From the NCBI GenBank assembly GCA_036897485.1, contig JAYMTF010000442.1, positions 1-36,299 on the forward strand: a stretch of 36,299 nucleotides of DNA. Reading direction: 5' to 3'. Position 1 is the first letter of the stretch; each line of letters begins with the position of its first letter. Below the pieces are notes generated by a model that did no database searches, was not told the origin of the DNA, and was given only the letters and a program-made list of their open reading frames with translations. Shown one piece after another: positions 22,980-35,704 of this stretch. The position numbers were made by a program, and so were the translations under genes. This DNA comes from Pelargonium nanum (taxonomy: Eukaryota > Streptophyta > Magnoliopsida > Geraniales > Geraniaceae).

Positions 22980-25900
22980 ATGGAAACAGAATTGACAGCA
23001 ACTAGCATGGAGGACTCTCATTCAAAGCTCAAGGAAGAGATTCAATCTGATATCAACATCACTGGTATGCTTCATAAATTGCTATGTATCTTCACATCCT
23101 TAATTATATATGTTGATGCTTGAATTGAACTATACAAGCCAAATAAGCTGAAACATGCATATAGGAAGGTATTTATATGCAGATTATGCTGTATAATGTG
23201 CCAAAATGGACTAAATCTCAGATGTAATGTGATGCTCTCAACTAACCTCCAAATTTTGGCTCTTTGCTAATAAATCAGGAGATGAAGAAGTTAATGATAG
23301 TCCGATAGAGCAAGTAAGGCTCACCGTTCCAATCACAGATGACCCATCACAGGCTGCTTTGACGTTTCGGACATGGGTTCTTGGCCTCACCTCTTGTTGC
23401 CTTCTTGCCTTTGTGAACCAATTCTTTGGGTACCGACAGAATCAGCTGTACATAAGCTCGGTTTCAGCACAGATTCTGGTTCTCCCACTAGGAAAGCTAA
23501 TGGCTGCAACGCTTCCTTCAAAACCCTTTCGCATTTCAAAATGGTCGTTTTCTATGAATCCAGGGCCATTTAATCTGAAAGAACACGTCTTGATCACTAT
23601 CTTTGCAAGCACAGGAGCAAATGGTGTTTATGCAGTGAATATCATTACAATTGTCAAAGCTTTCTATCACAGAAGTCTTCACCCATTGGCAGCCATGTTG
23701 CTTGTACAAACCACTCAGGTACAAATTTGGTTTCCATATGCATATTACAGGACAGTACAAATTTTTATCATCATTTTAACTTATGTCAAATAAAAAAGTG
23801 GTCAAGTGTTTTTGTCACAAAACTACTACCACTAAGAATCTATGATGCATGTGTTTGATTACTAATTCTGATATAAATAGAAAGCCAGAAAGTTGGTTGC
23901 AGTACTTGGACAATAACAGGCCAAAAAACCAAATAGCATTAATTTCAGTTTCATATCTAATATGTCATACTTTTGCATAAAACTTTCAGATGCTTGGCTA
24001 TGGATGGGCTGGTATATTCAGAAAATATCTTGTTGAATCTCCTTACATGTGGTGGCCCTCAAATTTGGTCCAAGTTTCTCTATTCAGGTTCTCTCAAAAA
24101 ATTTAACAGCTCGCATTCAAGTTTCTAGGCACTGTTATGATCATATCTCATAGTAACAAATTAACATTTTAATGTGAACTTCAGGGCATTGCATGAAGAT
24201 GAGAAAAGACCGAGGGGAGGACGTACCAGGCTGCAATTCTTCTTCATGGTTTTCGTAGCAAGTTTTGCATACTACATTGTCCCAAGCTATCTCTTTCCTT
24301 CAATAACCGCCCTCTCCTTCGTTTGTTGGATTTGGAAGGATTCAATCACTGCCCAACAGATTGGTTCAGGCCTACATGGCCTTGGCATTGGCTCCTTTGC
24401 TCTTGACTGGTCCACTGTTGCCGGTTTCTTGGGAAGTCCATTAGCTTCCCCTGGCTTTGCTATTATTAATACCCTCATTGGATTCTTCTTGTTTGTCTAT
24501 GTAGTCATCCCCATTGCCTACTGGTCTAATTTGTTTGAAGCCAGGCGCTTCCCATTTTTCTCTTCTCACACTTTCGATAACACTGGTCACACGTACAACA
24601 TTTCTCGAATTCTAAATGACAATACTTTTGATCTTGACCAAGTTGAATATGAAAACTACAGCAAACTCTATCTCAGTATCTTCTTCGCCTTCACTTACGG
24701 GCTGAGCTTTGCAACTCTAACAGCAACGATTTCTCACGTAGCACTCTTCAATGGAAAGTAAGTTTCTTCAACACTACTTCTTTTTCTATAGCAATCTCTT
24801 CAACATAACAATATCTCCTAATTTCTTCCCATACATTAGAACAATTTGGGAAATGTGGAAGAAGACGACAAGCTCAGTAGAGAATAAGTTTGGCGACGTG
24901 CACACAAGACTGATGAAGAAAAACTACGAAGCAGTTCCTCAATGGTGGTTTTATGCCATCTTGGTTTCAATGATGGCTCTAGCATTTTTTGGATGTGAAG
25001 GGTTTAACAAACAGCTACAACTACCATGGTGGGGGCTTCTACTAGCATGTGCTATTGCTCTATTTTTCACCTTGCCTATTGGAATCATTACAGCCACAAC
25101 AAACATGGTATAGATTTAACTACAGAACATGAACAAAAACAAGAATAAGCATTTATTTCATTTCTCAGTAACTAATATGCCTCGATAAATATATGCAGCA
25201 ACCGGGGCTTAATGTGATTACAGAGTTGGTCATCGGGTACTTGTACCCGGGCAAGCCTCTAGCCAATGTAGCATTCAAGACATATGGTTATATCAGCATG
25301 TCACAAGCAGTCATGTTTCTGGGAGATTTCAAACTAGGACACTACATGAAGATCCCTCCTAAATCAATGTTCATTGTTCAGGTATGTAATTGCTTATATA
25401 ATAGCAAGTATTTGTATTTGACTAACCTGACCTTGCTGCAAATGTCTCTGATCAGTTGGTTGGGACGATCGTTGGCTCAACTGTCTACTTCAGCACGGCC
25501 TGGTGGCTTCTGTCAACAGTAGAGCACATCTGTGACCCATCCTTGCTGCCAGAGGGAAGTCCCTGGACATGCCCCGGGGACGATGTTTTCTACAATGCTT
25601 CAATCATATGGGGAGTTGTGAGCCCCCTGAGAATGTTCACGAATCGCGGGATCTATCCACAGATGAATTGGTTCTTCCTTGTTGGATTTGCAGCCCCGGT
25701 TCCAGTTTGGCTGCTGTCGCGAAAATTCCCGAACCAGAAATGGATAAGGCTGATACACATGCCTGTGATACTTGGAGCTACACAAGCCATGCCACCAGCA
25801 AGAGCTATCAACTACTTGAGTTGGGGAGCTGTTGGGATCTTCTTCAACATCTACATATACAGGAAGTACAAGGTGTGGTGGGCTAGACATAACTATGTCT

Positions 25901-26076
25901 TGTCTGCTGCTTTGGATGCTGGAATTGCATTCATGGCAATAGTTCTGTACTTCGCGCTCCAATCCAAGGACATAATAGGCCCGAGCTGGTGGGGGCTGGA
26001 TAACGATGATCATTGTCCGCTGGCCAAATGCCCGACAGCTCCAGGAATAGAGGTCACTGGATGCCCAGTTTTTTAA
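22980..26076 (+). CDS. OPT1: OPT1-like oligopeptide transporter, second tandem copy
   Basis: CDS joins 22980-23064, 23279-23718, 23990-24087, 24185-24757, 24840-25107, 25199-25381 and 25456-26076: seven exons, 755 aa, all GT-AG. It is the paralogue of the gene just upstream, with the same intron phases and the same lengths of exons 3-7. NPG lies at 122-124 and KIPPK at 539-543. The C-terminus is [15 protein letters not shown]. The acidic N-terminus of about 45 residues precedes the first membrane span and differs completely from the first copy in exon 1, although both exon 2 starts share EEVNDSPIE. The ATG at 22980 gives an exon 1 of 85 nt in correct phase; a second in-frame ATG 9 codons later is possible. 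Both copies appear intact. Family role: proton-coupled uptake of small peptides or peptide-like ligands at a cell membrane. Confidence 0.94.
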
Positions 26077-26190
26077 GATACTACAGCAAGTAAACATCAG
26101 ACTGTACAGTCAGTAAATTAGTTTGGAGAATGTTGCTTCCTTCACACATGGAGAAGAAATTGTAATCAATATATGCATCATTCTGTGAGC

Positions 26191-26196
26191 AATAAA
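26191..26196 (+). terminator. Candidate poly(A) signal of the second OPT gene
   Basis: AATAAA lies 115 bases after the stop codon, a usual distance for a plant near-upstream element. Single hexamers are weak evidence in AT-rich plant DNA. Confidence 0.4.
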
Positions 26197-26587
26197 TTCG
26201 CCATTTATTTCAACTACCAGAATGAGAAAGGCCCGAATTAAGCTGAAACTTGTCTAGTTGATTGTTAGACAAACAGTGCGAGATCTGTTAAATATTAATA
26301 ATGGGATACATACAACGGTTTGAAGCTCAACCTTATCAGTAATATTCACATGCACCAGCACCATTATAATCTACTTATGTTTGAAGTAACAACCAAGAGA
26401 TTTAAAACAGGAGATTCAAGGAAATAATTTTCCAACTTTGCCTTTTGTTTTCTTTCAGCTTTTACAATGTCTCAAGCAAGATGTCTTTCTTTAATCATAT
26501 TTCCAGAGACAACATACAAAACAAAACTAGAATACCTCCATTACATTCTTGTCCCTGAAAATAAAAATATATCAAATTTGCTATTCA

Positions 26588-26593
26588 TTTATT
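26588..26593 (-). terminator. Candidate poly(A) signal of EMC8/9
   Basis: AATAAA on the minus strand, about 125 bases past the EMC8/9 stop codon. Position is plausible; the hexamer alone is weak evidence. Confidence 0.35.
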
Positions 26594-26715
26594 ACATTGA
26601 AAATAACATCTCACAAACAATGTAATATGCTTAATTAAACCTTCTTTTTCAAAGAAAAAAAAAACAGCACAAGCAGCTGAGTCAAGCTTCAAGGTCACCA
26701 CAAAGACATCTGCTA

Positions 26716-29292
26716 CTAGTTGAAGAGCTCTGGATTAAGCCAGTCCCTGCAAATATGAAAAAAAATAATGCAGGTTGTAGTTTCCATCAAATACAATTAC
26801 ATGCAATGGCATGGCAACATAAATTGAAGGCATGCGTTGATATATGCAGCTTACTTGCTAATGTCATCAAGATGATCATCAAAATCTACAACAAGTTGTG
26901 ATTTCTCTGATGAAATATAATCTAGTAGGACTACATTTGCTGATGGTTCCTTGGTGGTCAAACGACTGCTTCCATCTGATCCAGCTTGCTTCCAGTTCTT
27001 GGATGCATCCCTCGTGTACAGCTGCTCCACCAGGGAAAATAAAATGAAATAAACTTTGGTTGAGTGAGATATAGAGAAGGATGAACAGGACACAAGAAAT
27101 ACATTATTAAGACTGATTCACTAACTGCCTTGGATGCCACATAAAGACCCGTAGCAATACACGATTGCACATTACTAGGTGCCAGTTTCCATTATTCTGG
27201 ATTGAGAAACCAAAATTGTATTAAGTTCGTTAATAAACCTACTGCCTATTCTTTTCTAGAGAGTGGTAGGAAAAAATAGAAAAAAGGGTGGAGCTCAGAA
27301 AATGGTCTAAATCTAGATTAAAAGATGTATTATTGCCGCAAGCAGCATCAGAACATCACCTAGAAGGCTAGAACAGTCAGGTGTATGGCTCCTAGAGATT
27401 GTCTCTGCAGCTCTTCAACAAGGGAAAACAATCCCCGGACAAAAAGATTTATTAAGTATTCAGTTCAAAGGTTTCTATGATCTTCAGAAACAATTATGCA
27501 TTCCCCTTGGAAATGAATAATCTTAGTCCGATATCTTGTAATTTGTAAACATCTCGTATCCAGCTCCAAGAAAGGGGTCATTTAAAAGCCAATCTCATAC
27601 ATATAACGAGGAAACTATAAGAAACTCATGCAATAAACTGTTGTTATGATTAGACAGCATTCTGTTTCGATATCAAAATTGTAGCACCCATCAAACAAAA
27701 CCAGTGAAATACTTTCATTTAACAGATTAAGTCTTTTTTCAGTCAAGTTCCTGGTTCATATTGTATGAAATATTTACTTCAAGTTTCTAGCACCATATAC
27801 ATTCTATAAGACAGCTTGCTTGTTTTTGGAATGTTAAAAGTTTTCTGGCACGGATCAGAGACAACCATTGCATAACCATGATGAAACAAACAAACAAATA
27901 TGATGACACTTTACCGGCAGAAAACAACAAAACGAGTGCAATGCAATCCCAACCAAACTAGACTTTCACAGAGAAACATTGAAATTCTCTACGTAAGTTC
28001 CCTTACAAGTTTAATAAAGACGTCTAAAAATTGTTTTAGGACACTGCCAACTGAGTAATATTCAATGTTTCCACAAATGTTCGTCAACCACATTGAACCA
28101 ACTAGAAGTCATATTCAATGTTTGGAATCATTGAGTAAAATCTAAGTATAAGCACAGTGGAAACCATTAAAAAAAAGACAATAAAGCACGCCAAAGAATG
28201 AAAGGAAATAAATGGTACAATCTAGAGTGAAAATTAGAATCAATAATGTAAACCAATTAAAAGGCATGTATTTGAAAACAATATTCACCCTTTTCATGAA
28301 AAAAATAATGTGTAATCAAGAAGGTAATGAAAAATGTTCATACAACAAACTTAAGAACAACAAAACTGACTCATAATTTGAAACTACATTGACATAACCA
28401 GAGAGCTGGAACAGAAGTTTGATCCAAAATGTCCCATAACAGTAACACTCACCTGCATCACCGGGCTACGGTCTTTTCCTTTGCCTAAAGCGTCAAGCTT
28501 CTTGTTGTCCAGCTGCCATGTAACAAAAAAATGAGAAAGGAGAACCCAACAGAGCTAGCAATTCAATGTCAGATTTCCAAACAAGAACGCATACCAAAAG
28601 AATAGGTGCTTGGGGAAAGTACCGGCATATGTGGTCTCCAATATTCTTAGCCACATTACCAAGCTCCGTATCATCAAACCTCTCATTTGCATGAAAATAT
28701 CCAATGATACTCAATCCTTTGGTGGCATAGAATTCCTCTATCTGACACATGATGCAGAGTATAACATAACTTAAGATCCCAAATAATTTCAACCAAAAAA
28801 AGCAGCAACCAGAACAATAACATGAAATCAAAAAACAGAAAACAAGATATAGCTTGAGTATTGGACAAACAAAATAACCTCCAGCCCTAATAGGAACTAA
28901 AAATCGGATAAATTGTTCATTTGACCAGAATTTAAATCAACTAAAAACAACAAATTTCCGCTGAACCAAATCCATGAAAAATTTCTCAGGAAACGAATTT
29001 CTGAACCAACCAGGATATGCAGTATATTCGTTTCAGGCATACAATTATGTTTTCTCCGAAAAAACGAATCAAGAGCTATACGTACGAGAATAAGGGCGAT
29101 CTCGAGGGGAGGGAGGGTGCCGATCTGGGAGTGGAAGAGAGGGACGGAGTCGACAATCTCGACGGAGTCGTTGCCGGAGGAGAGGCGGCCGACGAGAAGG
29201 CCGTTGACGGCGGAGGTATTGTGGTTTAGAGCATGGAGTACCAGCTTGATGTACGCGTTCTGAGAGATCTCGTATTGTATGTCAGCTCCCAT
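26716..29292 (-). CDS. EMC8/9: ER membrane protein complex subunit 8/9 (UPF0172)
   Basis: CDS is complement of 29086-29292, 28595-28741, 28453-28512, 26855-27021 and 26716-26746: five exons, 203 aa, all GT-AG. Family features: an N-terminal MPN-like fold beginning YEISQNAYIKLVLHALNH, the block DSVPLFHSQ, then IEEFYATKGLSIIGYFHANE, and a C-terminal DDHLDDISKDWLNPELF. The MPN metal-binding JAMM residues are not evident, as expected for this non-peptidase family. EMC8/9 is a cytosolic-facing subunit of the EMC, which inserts transmembrane segments into the ER; the Arabidopsis homologue is the embryo-essential EMB2731. The first intron uses GTACGT after CTC; the overlapping GTATAG donor would break the frame. 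The third intron (27022-28452) is 1.4 kb. The ATG context GCCATGG is strong. The length is typical. Confidence 0.93.
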
Positions 29293-30582
29293 GGCTGTGC
29301 GAGTTTTTGGTTTCGACTAAGCAAAGTGGAGTGGTTGAAGATGGAGACCAAATCGAGACTGTTACAGGCTTTATATGAGGAAGAGCGTGATGTTCAGTGA
29401 AGTGTAAGGTGAAGGAGACGACGAGAAACCATGTTTTTACAGGAATTGGTACTAATGACGTCATTTAGAGTTTGTTTGGTAACACTACTCTAAATTGTGG
29501 AGGTCAGTTATGTTCAGTAAATTCACGACAGTAAGAAACTCGAAGTCGAGTTTTTTAGAACAACATGTTCTTATAAAAACAAATGGAAGGAGATATCAAT
29601 TGTTAAAATGACCACAATAGATATGAATATTTTATGTAACTAGTATGACGACACTCACTTTTGTGAGGTCATCATCTGCGATACTCGGCATAGTCACTTC
29701 GTATCCTGATTTCCATCAAGTTTAAGATCGAGCATGAATATACTACATGCAATGCAAACATCTTATGAAATAGTAGGAATAAATGACAATCACACTCTAA
29801 CATTATAAAAAGTGTATCAACCTACACTGTTTCAGACAACCCAAAATGTTCGGCATGTAAACAAATTATTAAGAGTATATTTCACTGAAATACATTTTGT
29901 ACAGTTCATAATGCCTCACATGTCAAAATAATAATAGTTAAGATGCTCTCCACGAGTCAAAAGTGCATATACGTGTATAAAAAGACTTAAGTGAAATATA
30001 ATTAATCACTATTACCCAAAGCTAAATTAGACGCAATGAAACTCTTAATCCAAGACCAACGATATCTCACCTCCACAAAGTCGAGCACATCTATCACATC
30101 ACATAACCTCAAATGACATACTCTCAAATAACAAGAAAAAAAGTGAATATCAAAATTTATACGCATTTTAAAATATTTTGTACAAATAGATAGCATTGCA
30201 CTTCAAACGTTCGAGCCATCACAAATGTCCGCATAGAAAGCTCATACTTAAAGCGCCAAAAAACATACATTTGGATAAAATATTTCAAACAAATTTGCTA
30301 AAGAGTCGTCTATACCCTAAAACACACTATTTATTTCTACAAAACCGTGACGTCTCCCGAGGACATGAACCCAGATGCCGTCCTCACGTGCCATAACGCC
30401 CACGCAACCCATATAGGCACCTGACGCCGCCCTACGGGAACATCTAATTAATTTTGTCTCCTCCCAAACAAACCCTTAAACTTAAACCCTCGCAGAACAG
30501 ACGAACTCACAGAACAAAACACTCCCTGTATTGTTCAAATTCTGACACCAACTCACCAACAAAGTAGAGATAAACAAGGAAG
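29293..30582. other. Divergent promoter region between EMC8/9 and GAR synthetase
   Basis: AT-rich DNA shared by two head-to-head genes. Near the GAR synthetase start there is a perfect G-box CACGTG at 30385-30390. At 29472-29488 a 17-base segment TTGTTTGGTAACACTAC is present in inverted form at about 5815-5831, likely the end of a dispersed DNA transposon. No gene is seen. Confidence 0.45.
30470..30490 (+). promoter_or_regulatory. Telo-box-like motifs upstream of GAR synthetase
   Basis: AAACCCTT at 30470-30477 and AAACCCT at 30484-30490 lie about 95-110 bases before the ATG. Purine-synthesis genes are often co-regulated with ribosome biogenesis in plants, and this motif fits that; function is inferred. 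Confidence 0.45.
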
Positions 30583-33500
30583 ATGAGCTGCGCCACCTTC
30601 ACTCACTTGCCTTCTCTCAGCCACCACCGCCCCTTCCCCACCAGCCGCCGCACCACCGCCTGCGTTTTACCCAATTCCTTGTCGTTTCTTCCCATTAAAC
30701 CCCTCCACTCGACCTCCTTCACGCGCCACCGCCCGCAGGATTCGCTGTTCCTCGACAGCTCACGACCCTTCCGAACTGTCTTCAACTGCCTCGCCGGCGA
30801 CTCTGTGCCCTCCGATGCCCACACTAACGGCGGTGCTTCTGGTATGACCCAATAAAAAAAACACTTTTTTTTTATAAAAATTATTCTAAATATACTGTTT
30901 GAATGTCGATCAATGCATAGCAGCGTATATTTGTAGTAAGAAAATGCAAGATTAGCTTAGCGTAGCTTTGATGCGAGCTTCTCTTAACTTCTATTTGGTA
31001 TGACATATTATTGAGCATTGGGTATGAGAAACAAACCCTTTATTAATCTATTGATTTTGTTCAAAAATATGGTTAGGTTCTCTTTTTATAGTGATTTTGT
31101 AGCTTCCATTAGGCATTATATTTGTCTAAAATATAGACCATTTTGGTTAGTTGCCACATTTTAGCAAGCTTTTATGTCATTTTTATGTACATTTTGTATA
31201 GAATCAAATTTCTGTTAGTTTGGTGGTAGCTATGTTAAGCACTAAGCATTTTTAATAACTTTTGTCTGTCTGAAATGAGCATTTTAGTATTTTACTGCAA
31301 AGCAGATATCTACTCAGCATATTGTTGGAGTGAATGAATGAATGAGTCTAATTGGTTATAAGTTATGGCGTAACATCATTCTCAGGCAATCAGTTATGCT
31401 ATGTATTGCATAGATACGCATTAGGTAACCTCATACAGCAGTGACAGACTTATTTTGTTTCTTGGGTGGAGTAAGGTGATCTGTGTTTTATTGCTTGCAA
31501 TGAGTTCTTACGAATATTGAAGAATTGTAGGAAGATCATATTTGTTGCTCTTTGACACTGTCTCATTATTATTTGTTTTTTTTCTTCTTCCTTTTCTATA
31601 TGCATCTCTAAACTGAATGGGCATAAATCTTTACTTTTTAGTTTTTACTATATGAACGAACGTTGATATATTTTCTTAAAAACTTTTATTGTAGCACAAC
31701 TACATCAAGCTGTAGTATTATAGAAGTTCTCCTTGATGGCTTTTTATCTTCTCCTGTTTTCTTTTCTTCTTCATATATTGACTTTTCTTAATGTTCTGAT
31801 TTGCAAGAGAGAATAGTTGTACTTGTCATTGGTGGAGGGGGAAGGGAACATGCACTTTGCTATGCCCTGCAGCGTTCTGCTTCTTGTGATTCTGTCTTTT
31901 GTGCACCGGGCAATGTTGGGATTTCCAGCTCCGGCAATGCCACTTGTGTTCCGGACCTAGATATTTCTGACAGTTCAGCTGTGGAATCTTTCTGCCGCAA
32001 ATGGGGAGTAGGGTTGGTTGTTGTGGGGCCAGAAGCTCCTCTTGTTTCAGGCCTTGCAAATGATCTTGTTAGGGCTGGGATTCCTACTTTTGGCCCTTCA
32101 TCAGAGGCAGCTGCTTTGGAAGGTTCCAAGAACTTCATGAAGAGTTTGTGTGATAAATATGGAATCCCCACTGCAAAGGTTAGTCTTTTTCTTTATCATT
32201 TATCATTTTTGGTCTCTATTCTGATGTTGATGAGTCCACTTTGTTATGTTTGTGCAAGATAGAATGTTTCTCACATGATGGTTGTGTTGATTGTTTTATG
32301 AACTTGTCTTGCCTTACTAAGTTATCAAGAAAAGAATACCACCTTGTACTGTATATTATTTATTATGGTCCACAGATTTCTTACCATTTACGATGCATGC
32401 ATAAGAGTTCCATCAACCTTACCTAACTATAGCTGGTTCAGAATTGGTGTTAGTATATAAGGTTCAATGCAAATTGAATACAACCAAAGGACCTCAACAT
32501 GTATTGTGTTGACCCTGGTGTCAGAATAAGTTGTTTTTAGTCCTGTGGAGTCTCATTCTCAACATAAATACTTATTACCTATTATTGTTTGTGTCACCAA
32601 TTATAATTTATTTCCTTCATTGTTTGTTCACAAGTTTTCTAAGAATTTTCCTAATACATTTAATAGTAAATGCAGTATCAAACTTTCACAGACCCATCTG
32701 CTGCAAAGCAGTATATTCAAGAGCAAGGTACACCAATTGTTGTTAAAGCAGATGGACTGGCTGCTGGTAAAGGAGTTGTTGTTGCTATGACATTGGAGGA
32801 GGCATGTGAAGCTGTTGATTCAATGCTTGTGAAGGGTGCTTTTGGTTCTGCTGGTTGCCAGGTCATTGTTGAGGAATATCTTGAAGGAGAGGAAGCATCT
32901 TTCTTTGCTCTAGTGGATGGAGAGAATGCCATTCCTCTAGAATCTGCCCAGGACCATAAGCGTGTGGGTGATGGCGATACGGGGCCTAATACTGGTGGGA
33001 TGGGAGCATACTCTCCAGCACCCGTCTTAACGAAAGAACTCCAATCTTTGGTCATGGAGTCCATTATTTTCCCTACAGTTAAAGGGATGGCAGCAGAGGG
33101 TTGCAAGTTCGTCGGTGTTCTCTATGCTGGGCTCATGATTGAGAAGAAATCTGGGTTGCCTAAACTAATAGAATACAATGTCCGGTTTGGAGATCCAGAG
33201 TGCCAGGTAAATATCTCTAATAGTAATAGATATCTAGTTTTTGGTGTTCATACTACTAATTTAAATACTGAAAATTTTACAATTAGTGAACTGTTCAGTT
33301 AGTTTTAAAGTTCTGTCTCATGTATTAACATAACTCTGTCCATTACTGTCTTCGGTTTGGAAGTTAGCAATTTGATTTTTGCTCTACTCCTTTGAAAAGT
33401 ATGTTTAATTATTATAGTGAATTTTTTATTGTGCAATAGGATTAGGTCGGAGCATGAGGTTGTGTTGATGTTTCTTAAGAGTAATGAAGTAAAGTATAAA

Positions 33501-34591
33501 GTAAAAGCATGAAAAGAAAGCCATTAGGTGGTCGTTCTTTCTATTATGTAATTGCTTACTGCATTCGTTTTTATTAGGCAGTTAGTTATTTCCTCTCTTC
33601 TCTTCTCTTGCCATATTTTGGCTTAATTTCTCTGTTAGGTATGACTGTGTATTTTTGCTGTAGCATGATTCAAATTTAATTTCAATTATGCGTCTCCTTT
33701 ACACTTATGATGAGGTGCCATAATTTGGCTTTTGTCATTCCATGGGTATATTTACACAATTAGTGCTGCATGGGGTAGCTTTATTTACCATGGAGTAAGA
33801 TGGTTAAAGTTCTATGGCATTCTTGCGTCTTTTACACTTATGAATACTGAATGTGAAGCTGCTCACCGTTTCATTTGGATTGTGATGCCATCTGACCTCT
33901 GAAAGTGTTTTTGGGCTCTCACTGGATTTCAGTGCATATTTTTTGCAACCCAAATATCTGTTGTTTATTATTGATAAAAAAAGTATGAACAGTCACAAGG
34001 ACAAATGGAGCTCTGCCAAGTGACTAGCATGTGAGAACCTAGTGTCAAAATCACAAATAATGTAACCATGGATGGACTAATGCGTTAATTTGCATTAACT
34101 TATATGTTATTATTGATCTTGGTACAGCTTAACCGGAACTCTTTTCTTGTTGATCTTGTTTGATGCAGGTATTGATGGTTCGTCTGGAATCTGATTTGGC
34201 ACAAGTTCTGCTTGCAGCTTGTAAAGGAGAACTAAGTGGGGTTACTCTGAATTGGTCTCCTGGGTCTGCCATGGTTGTGGTAATGGCAAGTAAGGGCTAT
34301 CCTGGGCCCTATGAGAAGGGAACTGTGATTCAAAATCTCGAGGAAGCCGAAAATGTTGCTCCATCTGTTAAAATATTTCATGCTGGAACAGCGCTCGACT
34401 CTGATGGGAACTTGATAGCTGCTGGTGGTCGTGTACTTGGGGTGACTGCCAAGGGAAAAGATCTTGAAGAAGCACGGGATAGAGCTTATCAAGCAGTTGA
34501 GGAAATCAACTGGCAAGGTGGATTCTATAGGCGGGATATTGGATGGAGAGCTCTTACCACAAAGCAATATTCTACCAAAGAGGTAAAGTAA
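30583..34591 (+). CDS. PUR2: Phosphoribosylamine-glycine ligase (GAR synthetase), plastid
   Basis: CDS joins 30583-30841, 31808-32178, 32676-33206 and 34169-34591: four exons, 527 aa, GT-AG throughout. The enzyme joins glycine to phosphoribosylamine using ATP, the second step of de novo purine synthesis. Residues 1 to about 80 are Ser/Pro/Arg/His-rich with few acids, as in a chloroplast transit peptide. The mature part starts near residue 87 with GGGGREHA at 95-102 (nucleotide-binding N domain), the ATP-grasp block [16 protein letters not shown] from about 232, the [17 protein letters not shown] stretch near 309-325, and the family signature RFGDPECQ at 380-387. The C domain has the GYPGPYEKG block and ends [15 protein letters not shown]. 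Length agrees with plant GARS of about 530 aa. Intron 1 is the largest (966 bp). Start is the first ATG of the frame after the leader. Confidence 0.95.
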
Positions 34592-35280
34592 ACGAACATA
34601 GACATGTTTGGCTCACTAGAGAATAAAATGCTACATATTTTTTTCTTTACCAGTGAGCCATGCAAGGATAATATATTTGCATGTCCCAATTGGCCTCGCC
34701 AGCCTGTAGACTTTAGTGGGGCTTGCATGATGTACAAGGTCAAGTGCATAGTTGCACCAATGCCCAAAAGTTGAAAGAAACAAAGATTTTGTCCGACGCA
34801 AACGTTTGAGATTCAACCATTATGGTTGGTTAATTGACGGGTTTTTCTTATTGACACTTCGAGTATGGTTGTGGTGTTGAACTTCTAAGAACAGAGTCAT
34901 GTTACTTTAAATTAAGTCGGTCTTGATTGATTTTGTATGCATATGCTTAATAATGTAGATTGCTTTCACTGTGATGAAACTGTGAAATTGAATTCATGTG
35001 GTCAGATATATTGTATTATGTATTTGAGGTCTCTTCACCTATGCTAATGCCATGGGATAGGTGAATATTTAAGAAAAGGGCTCAATAACTCTTTTAATCT
35101 CACAATTGTATATTGTTATATACATTTTGAATGCAACTTCAAAGCTTTGTATGCATTCTTTCACACAATAACATTCCTATGTGTGCGTCATGCGATTAAT
35201 AACATCCTAGTGTCCAATTTGAACAAAATGTCTTGTGAATGGCTCTCCTTCGAGCTTTCTTATGGAGGTTAAGTGTGGGG
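34592..35280. other. 3' flank of GAR synthetase
   Basis: This contains the 3' untranslated region of GAR synthetase on the left and AT-rich spacer on the right. The open frames seen here on the minus strand do not resemble known proteins. No further feature recognised. Confidence 0.45.
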
Positions 35281-35289
35281 ATAAGTGAT

Positions 35290-35440
35290 AGACTCTCTCC
35301 TTGAGGTTTTGGATCTCTCGTATTGACTAAGTGTTGAAAAGAGGTGAAAAGCTCTCATCAGGAGCCTTGGAGCTCTCTTATGAGATCTAAGTGTTGAAAC
35401 GATGTGAAAAACTCGTTTTGAAGCTTTGGAACTCTCCTTG
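35290..35440. repeat. Degenerate tandem array with a 59-bp period
   Basis: Marker segments recur at about 59-base spacing: GGATCTCTC at 35311, GGAGCTCTC at 35369 and GGAACTCTC at 35428; AAGTGTTGAAA near 35329 and 35389; GTGAAAAGCTC and GTGAAAAACTC near 35344 and 35404. About 2.5 copies are visible, with a weaker one to the left. The array continues into 35440-35640, a less AT-rich stretch without recognisable coding potential, possibly part of a larger repeat family. Confidence 0.5.
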
Positions 35441-35704
35441 AAGTTCCCTCAATGACTTTAACTATCGTGGATGAAGGACCCGCGGGTTTAGAGTGTTTCG
35501 GTAGTGAGATGAGCCGAGAAGGGGCGAAAGTTAGGTTGTTGGGAATGATATCACAAGATGGGAAGTGAGGTTGCGACAATTTGGGCTCGGACACCCCAAC
35601 CTAGGCTGAAGGGACTCAATGTTGTGGCATGAACCTTGAGACTATAACGTACAAAGTATATAGTAATGATTATTATAGAGAATGTTAACAGTATTCAATA
35701 TTAG

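Larger units (their letters stand above)
26077..26715. other. Tail-to-tail spacer between the second OPT gene and EMC8/9
   Basis: The two genes converge here, so the 639 bases hold both 3' untranslated regions. Apart from two candidate poly(A) signals, one on each strand, nothing else is seen. Confidence 0.6.

Noticed and set aside
35358-35594. 78-codon minus-strand frame
   Set aside because: Overlaps the degenerate 59-bp array and has no recognisable domain.
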